NCBI RefSeq assembly: GCF_016881065.1
Contig: NZ_WXYN01000008.1
Coordinates: forward strand, 69,381 to 133,380
Source of the DNA: Planococcus soli
GTDB taxonomy: Bacteria; Bacillota; Bacilli; Bacillales_A; Planococcaceae
DNA: 64,000 nt
Direction: 5' to 3'
Of the stretch, positions 58,124 through 64,000 are shown piece after piece; the stretch's first letter is position 1, and every line of letters starts with the position of its first letter. The position numbers and the translations under genes are program-made. The notes below the pieces were generated by a model. That model worked only from the letters and a program-made list of their open reading frames with translations. It did no database searches and was not told the origin of the DNA.

Positions 58124-59428
58124 ATGAGGGAATTAAAGTTCAGCAAGGGGTTAGTAGCATCATTGATGCTGTCAGCAGCAGTTTTGGCAGGGTGCAATAG
58201 CGATGGGGAGGAAAATGCTTCAGGATCTGACGGGGAACAGGTAACCGTTGATATTTTCCAATTCAAAGTGGAGTTTAAAGACCAGTTTGAAGATGTCGTG
58301 GCCCAGTATGAAGAAGAGAATCCGGACGTCAACATTGAAATCACGACTGTCGGCGGGGGGGAAGATTACGGCGCAGCCCTTCGTTCACGCTTTGCATCCG
58401 GCAACGAGCCGGCGATCTTTAACATCGGTGGACCTCAGGATGTTGCCGACTGGAAAGATAATTTATCAGATCTTGCAGACACAGGAGCTGCCGGCGCAGC
58501 ACTTGAAGGAACGCTGGATGGTGTAACGGTTGAGTCTGAAGTGCTCGGTCTTCCATATAACCAGGAAGGGTACGGATTTATCTACAACACACGCTTGTTC
58601 GAAGAAGCTGGAATTGATCCTGCATCCATCACGGATTTTGCAGCTCTTGAAGAAGCTGTAGAAACACTCGATTCGCAAAAAGAAGAGCTTGGCCTTGAAT
58701 CGGTCTTCGCTTTCCCAGGAAAAGAAACATGGGTGACCGGCCTTCATTTGTCGAACACCTTCCTGGCACCTGAATTTGACAACAACGTGTTAACAGCATT
58801 TGACGCGAAGACGGTTGATTTCAAATACGCTGACGGCTTCAAAAAAATCGTTGACTTGCAAAACGAATATTCGAAACAGCCAACAGTAAGCCTTGACTAC
58901 TCTCAACAAGTAGAAGAGTTGTTCTCGCTGGAACGCGTAGCGATCATCCAGCAAGGAAACTGGGCTTACGGCTCGATCGCCGGCATTGATCCTGAACTGG
59001 CAGACAATGGCGTAGGCATGATGCCGATTCCGGTTGAAGGAATGGACAATGCAGGTTTGCCGGTTGGCGTACCGATGTATTGGGGCGTAAACAAACAAGC
59101 GGATGAAAAAGTTATTGAAGAATCGAAAGCATTTTTAGATTGGCTTTACACATCTGACGCAGGCAAAACGGCTGTAGTGGAAGACTTCAAATTCATTCCT
59201 GCTTACGAAGGCTATGACACGTCGAAGATCACCGATCCAATGTCAAAAGCAATCTATGATGCATCCGAGTCAGGCAACACAATCGGCTGGGTCTTCATGG
59301 GTTATCCGACTGGCTGGGGAGAAGATGTACTTGGAGCCAATATCCAGAAATACTTGAGTGAAGAAGCAAGCTGGGATGAAGTCATTGATTCGGCTAAAGA
59401 AGCTTGGGAATCAGAGCGGGCTGAATAA
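58124..59428 (+). CDS. Sugar ABC transporter binding lipoprotein
   Basis: 434 residues from ATG 58124 (AAAGGGGG upstream). Lipobox LAGC (about C25) after a typical lipoprotein signal, then the extracellular solute-binding family 1 fold: VDIFQFKVEFKDQFEDVVAQYEEENPDVNIEI, SRFASGNEPAIFNIGGPQDVADW, YGFIYNTRLFEEAGID, and a C-terminal WLYTSDAGKTAV. This is the MalE/CUT1 type; with the glucosidases on both sides, alpha-glucosides such as isomaltose or maltose oligomers are likely. It is preceded by three LacI-type operators and followed by a hairpin before the permeases. Confidence 0.92.
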   Translation: MRELKFSKGLVASLMLSAAVLAGCNSDGEENASGSDGEQVTVDIFQFKVEFKDQFEDVVAQYEEENPDVNIEITTVGGGEDYGAALRSRFASGNEPAIFNIGGPQDVADWKDNLSDLADTGAAGAALEGTLDGVTVESEVLGLPYNQEGYGFIYNTRLFEEAGIDPASITDFAALEEAVETLDSQKEELGLESVFAFPGKETWVTGLHLSNTFLAPEFDNNVLTAFDAKTVDFKYADGFKKIVDLQNEYSKQPTVSLDYSQQVEELFSLERVAIIQQGNWAYGSIAGIDPELADNGVGMMPIPVEGMDNAGLPVGVPMYWGVNKQADEKVIEESKAFLDWLYTSDAGKTAVVEDFKFIPAYEGYDTSKITDPMSKAIYDASESGNTIGWVFMGYPTGWGEDVLGANIQKYLSEEASWDEVIDSAKEAWESERAE

Positions 59429-59463
59429 GACAAATCAAATCAATCTTCATCATTTGAGTGTTT

Positions 59464-59494
59464 AACAAAGTAGCCTCTGTGCTACTTTGTTTTA
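59464..59494 (+). terminator. Hairpin between the binding-protein and permease genes
   Basis: AACAAAGTAGC-CTCTGT-GCTACTTTGTT with a T4 tail. It may protect the binding-protein mRNA or stop part of the transcription, giving more binding protein than permease. Confidence 0.85.
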
Positions 59495-59540
59495 TTACCA
59501 GGGCGAACGCGCAATGGAATAAGGAAGGAAAGGTGCCTGT

Positions 59541-60401
59541 ATGCGTACTAAAGATTTATCCTACTGGTTGTTTCTGGCCCCGGTTTTGCTGGCGCTTACG
59601 CTGGTTGTCATTGTTCCGATGCTTCTTGGAGTTTATTATTCATTCACCACCTGGAACGGCATTAATACAGGCGAGTTTGTCGGGTTCCAGAATTACATTA
59701 ACTTGTTTAAAGACGAACGGTTCCTGGATTCGCTTTGGTTTACAACGAAATTCTCGATAGTGTCGGTAATCCTGATCAATATCATCGGTTTGTCGCTGGC
59801 GTTGCTAGTTACGGGACGCGTCCGTTCAAGCAAATTGCTGCGCACGACGTTTTTCATGCCGAACTTGATCGGCGGATTGATCCTTGGTTTTATCTGGCAG
59901 TTTATTTTCATCAAAGTATTCGCCAGTATCGGCGAAATCATTGGAATGGAAAGTTTGCAGGGCTGGCTGTCCACGACGGACACCGGATTCTGGGGATTGG
60001 TCATCTTGATGAGCTGGCAGATGGCAGGATACATAATGGTCATTTACATCGCTTATTTGGAAGGGATGCCAAAAGAGCTGCTGGAGGTTTCTGAAATTGA
60101 CGGAGCATCCACGTTCCAGCGTTTCCGCTACATCATTTTTCCGCTTGTGGCACCGGCCTTTACAGTCAGCATGTTCCTTACCTTGTCCAACTCGTTCAAA
60201 CTGTACGACCAGAACTTGTCGCTGACAGGCGGCGGGCCTTACAATTCAACTGAAATGGTGGCAATGGAAATTTTCAAGACAGCGTTCACGCAGAATGACT
60301 TTGCCTACGCGCAGGCGAAAGCCGTTATTTTCTTTGTCATCGTTGCCATCATCGCCCTTGTGCAAGTGTATTTGAACAAACGCAAGGAGGTTGAAATGTA
60401 A
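59541..60401 (+). CDS. Sugar ABC transporter permease, MalF-like
   Basis: 286 residues, six membrane segments starting YWLFLAPVLLALTLVVIVPML. The EAA loop that contacts the ATPase is EGMPKELLEVSEIDGASTFQRFRYIIFPLVAPAF. It is a short MalF without the long N-terminal extension of E. coli MalF or Bacillus MdxF. It is translated with the next gene: the TAA stop overlaps the ATG by one base. Confidence 0.94.
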   Translation: MRTKDLSYWLFLAPVLLALTLVVIVPMLLGVYYSFTTWNGINTGEFVGFQNYINLFKDERFLDSLWFTTKFSIVSVILINIIGLSLALLVTGRVRSSKLLRTTFFMPNLIGGLILGFIWQFIFIKVFASIGEIIGMESLQGWLSTTDTGFWGLVILMSWQMAGYIMVIYIAYLEGMPKELLEVSEIDGASTFQRFRYIIFPLVAPAFTVSMFLTLSNSFKLYDQNLSLTGGGPYNSTEMVAMEIFKTAFTQNDFAYAQAKAVIFFVIVAIIALVQVYLNKRKEVEM

Positions 60402-61216
60402 TGAAGAAAAAATGGGATATCAAGTTGGAAGTTCTCGGAGGACTGCTGGCGCTGTTGTGGCTGGTTCCTTTTTATCTGATGTTCGTCAACTCGTTCAAAT
60501 CGAAAAAAGAAATTTTCATGGACACGATCAGCCTTCCGGAAGCATGGAGTTTTGACAACTACATTACCGCTTTCGAGGAACTCGATTTTATGCGCACGCT
60601 TTTTAATTCGCTGTTGATCACCATCATCAGTGTGGTTTTGATCATTTTCTTTTCGGCCATGGCGGCGTATGCGTTATCACGCGCCAAAAGCAGGCTCAGC
60701 ACGGTGCTGTTTTTCACATTTGTCGCAGCGATGCTGATTCCGTTCCAGTCGGTTATGATTCCGCTCGTAACCGTGTTCGGACAGTTTGAAATGCTGAATC
60801 GTGGCGGCCTGATCTTCATGTATCTCGGATTTGGCGCAAGCCTGTCGATTTTCCTGTATCATGGTGCTTTGAATAACATCCCGCGTTCGCTTGATGAAGC
60901 GGCGACAATTGACGGGGCAAACCGCTGGCAAGTGTTCTGGCACATCATCTTCCCGGTGTTAAAACCCATTACGGTGACAGTGGCAATCCTGAATATCATC
61001 TGGATATGGAACGATTACCTGCTGCCATCTCTCGTCATCAATACACCAGGCAGTGAAACGATTCCGCTGAAGATGTTCTTCTTCTTCGGAGAATATACAA
61101 AACAATGGCATTTGGCGCTTGCAGGATTGACGCTCGCTATTGTTCCAGTCATCATTTTCTATTTCTTCGCACAACGTGAAATCATCAAAGGAGTATCAGA
61201 TGGAGCAGTAAAATAA
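60401..61216 (+). CDS. Sugar ABC transporter permease, MalG-like
   Basis: 271 residues, six segments. EAA loop NNIPRSLDEAATIDGANRWQVFWHIIFPVLKPI. AAGGAGG lies 9 bases before the ATG, inside the end of the upstream gene. It pairs with the MalF-like permease in the membrane. No ATPase follows, which points to the MsmX-type protein at 52.3-53.4 kb. The LacI regulator starts 14 bases after it. Confidence 0.94.
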   Translation: MKKKWDIKLEVLGGLLALLWLVPFYLMFVNSFKSKKEIFMDTISLPEAWSFDNYITAFEELDFMRTLFNSLLITIISVVLIIFFSAMAAYALSRAKSRLSTVLFFTFVAAMLIPFQSVMIPLVTVFGQFEMLNRGGLIFMYLGFGASLSIFLYHGALNNIPRSLDEAATIDGANRWQVFWHIIFPVLKPITVTVAILNIIWIWNDYLLPSLVINTPGSETIPLKMFFFFGEYTKQWHLALAGLTLAIVPVIIFYFFAQREIIKGVSDGAVK

Positions 61217-61230
61217 GGGGGAGGTAAAAA

Positions 61231-62250
61231 ATGGCAGTCACGATCAAAGACGTTGCGAAACAGGCTGGCGTGTCTCCGGCTACTGTGTCCCGGGTCATAG
61301 CCGACAATCCGCGGATCAGCAGCAAGACAAAAGTGAAAGTACGGGAAGTGATGGAAGGACTGGGCTATTTTCCAAATTTCCAAGCCCGCAATCTGGTTGG
61401 GAAAAAGAGCCAGACACTCGGCGTCATCATGGAAAATTCGGCGACACTGGCATTTCAAAATCCCTTTTTCCCGGAAGTGCTGCGCGGAATCTCAACCCGG
61501 GCGCATGGCAGCCAGTACGGTTTGTATTTATCGACGGGTGCCACTCAAGAAGAAATTTACCGGGAAGTTGTGGAAATGGTGCAAGGCAGGCGAGTCGATG
61601 GCATCGTTCTGCTGTATTCAAAAATCGGCGATCCGGTCATGCAGTATCTAGCCGAAAGCGGCTTGCCATACTCTGTGGTCGGCCGTCCCTTCACCGATCC
61701 ATGCTCCGTATCATATGTCGACAACGACAATATCAACAACGCTAAAGAGACGGTGGAATACTTGGTCGGGCTCGGCCACAGGAACATCGCATTTGTCGGG
61801 GGAGCGGCGGATTTCGTTGTCTCGCTTGACCGGCTGGAAGGTTATAAGCAAGCCCTAGCCCAACATGGCATTCCATTTGACGAAGCCTATACGGTAAATC
61901 AGGAATTGATGGGCGGCGGTGAACGCGAGGCCATCCGCCAGCTGATGGCTCTGGAAATTCCGCCAACCGCTATTGTCACGCACGATGACATGGTGGCGTA
62001 CGAAGTAATCGGATATCTCGAAGATTTGGAGATCGGTGTGCCGGAGGACGTCTCCATTATCGGTTTTAACAACCATGCAATTTCACGGCATTTAAAGCCG
62101 CCGCTGAGCACAGTGGATATTTCGATTTATGATCTGGGGCTGCATGCAGCCGAATTGGTATTAGAGAAAATAACAGACGAATCGACGCCTCCAAAACAAG
62201 TCGTAGTCGCTTCACGACTGATTGAACGAGGATCATGCCGCCGTCTTTGA
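61231..62250 (+). CDS. LacI family regulator of the alpha-glucoside genes
   Basis: 339 residues. N-terminal HTH (TIKDVAKQAGVSPATVSRVIADNPRISSKTKVKV) and hinge, then a periplasmic-binding-like effector domain (FPEVLRGISTRAHGS, GRRVDGIVLLYSK, VSIIGFNNHAISRHLKPPLSTVDI). MalR-like. GGGGGAGG precedes the ATG. It probably binds the LacI-type operators upstream of the binding-protein gene and represses or activates the operon. The glucosidase starts 12 bases after the stop. Confidence 0.94.
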   Translation: MAVTIKDVAKQAGVSPATVSRVIADNPRISSKTKVKVREVMEGLGYFPNFQARNLVGKKSQTLGVIMENSATLAFQNPFFPEVLRGISTRAHGSQYGLYLSTGATQEEIYREVVEMVQGRRVDGIVLLYSKIGDPVMQYLAESGLPYSVVGRPFTDPCSVSYVDNDNINNAKETVEYLVGLGHRNIAFVGGAADFVVSLDRLEGYKQALAQHGIPFDEAYTVNQELMGGGEREAIRQLMALEIPPTAIVTHDDMVAYEVIGYLEDLEIGVPEDVSIIGFNNHAISRHLKPPLSTVDISIYDLGLHAAELVLEKITDESTPPKQVVVASRLIERGSCRRL

Positions 62251-62262
62251 GAGGGATTAGTT

Positions 62263-63900
62263 ATGGATAAAAAATGGTGGAAAGAAGCAGTCGTCTATCA
62301 GGTTTATCCGCGCAGTTTCATGGATTCTGACGGAAATGGCCTAGGCGACATCAATGGCATTACAAGCAAATTGGATTATTTGAAAGACCTGGGCATCGAC
62401 GTGATTTGGGTTTGTCCCATGTACAAGTCGCCAAACGACGACAATGGCTACGACATCAGCGATTACCAGGCGATTTTGGCGGATTTCGGCACGATGGCGG
62501 ATTTCGAACGATTAATGGCAGAAGTGCACGCGCGCGGCATGAAGCTGATCATCGACTTGGTGATCAACCACACGAGCGATGAGCATCCATGGTTTATGGA
62601 ATCGCGTTCCTCGCGTGACAATCCAAAGCGCGACTGGTACGTCTGGCGCGACGAACCGTTAAATTGGGAAAGCATTTTCGGCGGGCCAGCCTGGGATTAC
62701 GATGAAAAAACCGGACAGTACTATTTGCATATTTTCTCGAAAAAACAGCCCGACTTGAATTGGGAAAACCCTGAAGTCCGCAGTGAACTTTACAAAATGG
62801 TCAACTGGTGGGTAGCCAAAGGCATCGACGGATTCCGTGTCGACGCCATCAGCCACATCAAAAAAGACTATTCAAATGCAGAAAATACTGAAGGACATTT
62901 GTTTGTGCCTTCCTGGGAAAAAATGATGAATGTCGATGGCATTCAGCCGCTTCTTCAGGAATTGTATGATGAAACTTTTGGCAAACACGATATCATGACA
63001 GTCGGTGAAGCCAACGGGGTTTCGGCAGATGAAATCCACGATTGGGTCAGCGCCGAAAACGGCAAGTTCAATATGATCTTCCAATTTGAGGACATCGACT
63101 TGTGGAACGTGGAAGTGCAAAACGGCGTGAATGCACCGGAACTGAAAAAAGTGCTCAGCAAGTGGCAGGAAAAAGTCAACGGCGTCGGCTGGAATGCATT
63201 ATTTATTGAAAATCATGACAAGCCGCGCGTCGTTTCAACTTGGGGAGATGATCAGGTGTATTGGCGTGAAAGTGCAACAGCTCTCGCCTGCATGTATTTC
63301 TTCATGCAAGGCACGCCGTTCATTTATCAGGGCCAGGAAATCGGCATGTCGAATGCACCATTTGAAGAACTCGACCATTTTGATGATGTTCACACACACA
63401 ATTTATATTTCCATAAAAAAGAAACGGGCATGGAGCACGACGCCATCATGACCTTGCTTCGCGCAACGAGCCGCGACCATTCACGGACGCCGATGCAATG
63501 GAACAACAGTCTTCATGCCGGCTTCTCGACGGCCATGCCGTGGATTAACGTCAACCCCAATTATGAGTGGCTGAACGTCGATGCGCAGGAAAACGACCCG
63601 CACTCGGTGCTGTCTTTCTACAAACAGATGATCTGGCTCCGGAAGAATATGGACGTTTTCATATATGGCGAGTACAAATTGTTGGAGCTGGGACACGACG
63701 CAGTGTTTGCCTATACGCGCGAATACGGCGATGACAAAGTGCTTATCGTGACGAATCTTGGCCAGCACGCGTGCCTTTGCGGAATCGATCCGGAAGGCTC
63801 CACATTGCTTTTGGCAAACTACACAAACATCGATCCCGCGCAATTGCTTCCATATGAAGCACGAGTATACAAAATTCCCAAAGAATCGTTAGTTGGTTAA
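62263..63900 (+). CDS. GH13 alpha-glucosidase, second paralogue
   Basis: 545 residues. Triad: D194 in GFRVDAIS, E249 in VGEANG, and D319 in IENHDKPR; region I DLVINHTSDEHPWF. The residue after the nucleophile is Ala (VDAIS), where the first enzyme has Val, so the linkage preference is likely different (more alpha-1,4). It has the full loop SRSSRDNPKRDWYVW absent from the first. The gene is in the operon with the transporter and regulator. No signal peptide. A terminator follows. Confidence 0.93.
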   Translation: MDKKWWKEAVVYQVYPRSFMDSDGNGLGDINGITSKLDYLKDLGIDVIWVCPMYKSPNDDNGYDISDYQAILADFGTMADFERLMAEVHARGMKLIIDLVINHTSDEHPWFMESRSSRDNPKRDWYVWRDEPLNWESIFGGPAWDYDEKTGQYYLHIFSKKQPDLNWENPEVRSELYKMVNWWVAKGIDGFRVDAISHIKKDYSNAENTEGHLFVPSWEKMMNVDGIQPLLQELYDETFGKHDIMTVGEANGVSADEIHDWVSAENGKFNMIFQFEDIDLWNVEVQNGVNAPELKKVLSKWQEKVNGVGWNALFIENHDKPRVVSTWGDDQVYWRESATALACMYFFMQGTPFIYQGQEIGMSNAPFEELDHFDDVHTHNLYFHKKETGMEHDAIMTLLRATSRDHSRTPMQWNNSLHAGFSTAMPWINVNPNYEWLNVDAQENDPHSVLSFYKQMIWLRKNMDVFIYGEYKLLELGHDAVFAYTREYGDDKVLIVTNLGQHACLCGIDPEGSTLLLANYTNIDPAQLLPYEARVYKIPKESLVG

Positions 63901-63919
63901 TAATGAATATCTGCAAAAG

Positions 63920-63954
63920 GACCAGAGAAAGGATCGACTTTCTCTGGTCTTTTT
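63920..63954 (+). terminator. Terminator of the alpha-glucoside operon
   Basis: GACCAGAGAAA-N8-TTTCTCTGGTC followed by T5. Confidence 0.93.
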
Positions 63955-64000
63955 GTCGTCAAACAGTCATTTTTCATGGGTTCACCTGCATCAATGGAGG

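Overview
The window looks like part of a low-to-medium GC Bacillales chromosome, most probably Planococcaceae (Planococcus or a close relative). This is an inference from protein resemblance and gene order: Gram-positive Shine-Dalgarno sites before nearly every gene, an S-box (SAM-I) riboswitch ahead of yitJ-metH, a murR-murQ-murP-mupG cluster next to a nag operon with a GntR/HutC operator, a CitS/CitT/CitM citrate module, and several TTG or GTG starts. No rRNA, tRNA, prophage, insertion sequence or CRISPR array was recognised.

Layout. 1-12.1 kb: sulfur and amino-acid metabolism: the end of cysI, threonine synthase, an MFS exporter, a hypothetical gene, a PadR regulator with a DUF4188 partner, a DUF6544 protein, and the SAM-riboswitch-controlled yitJ-metH pair. 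12.1-20.7 kb: a dispersed repeat, a lipoprotein MsrA-MsrB fusion, a luciferase-like oxidoreductase, a 47-residue small protein, a medium-chain reductase, an Old Yellow Enzyme homologue, a KtrB potassium channel and an M20 peptidase. 20.9-31.2 kb: a ten-gene cell-wall-sugar block, with MurNAc uptake and cleavage (murR, murQ, murP, mupG) followed by GlcNAc uptake and catabolism (nagE, nagA, nagB, nagR) ending in its own HPr gene and a UPF0309 SIS protein. 31.4-35.3 kb: citrate transport and its two-component system. 35.5-42.1 kb: envelope and metal-stress genes: a YdhK-type lipoprotein, a second lipoprotein with a histidine kinase and response regulator, a CrtI-like oxidoreductase, a Cys-rich copper-binding four-helix protein and two SHOCT membrane proteins. 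42.2-52.2 kb: mixed genes, including an ABC-2 exporter, a methyltransferase and an MHS transporter with an ornithine-cyclodeaminase-like enzyme under an XRE-cupin regulator. 52.3-63.9 kb: alpha-glucoside use: an MsmX-type ATPase, two GH13 glucosidases, a ROK sugar kinase, a binding protein with two permeases and a LacI regulator, with cre-like and LacI-type operators upstream.

The most unusual content is between genes. Five intergenic regions carry degenerate tandem arrays with units of 20 or 21 bases, about two helical turns, each beside a hairpin and always 3' of genes. Two of them (44.8-45.25 and 50.16-50.56 kb) are inverted copies of one element: a conserved hairpin plus an array whose 21+21+21+19 base sub-units form an 82-base higher-order repeat. 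Two others (31.26 and 39.39 kb) share a different hairpin and an exact 20-base unit. A separate dispersed repeat of about 125 bases starts at the stop codon of three different genes. I know of no described function for these arrays, so they are the main candidates for something new here.
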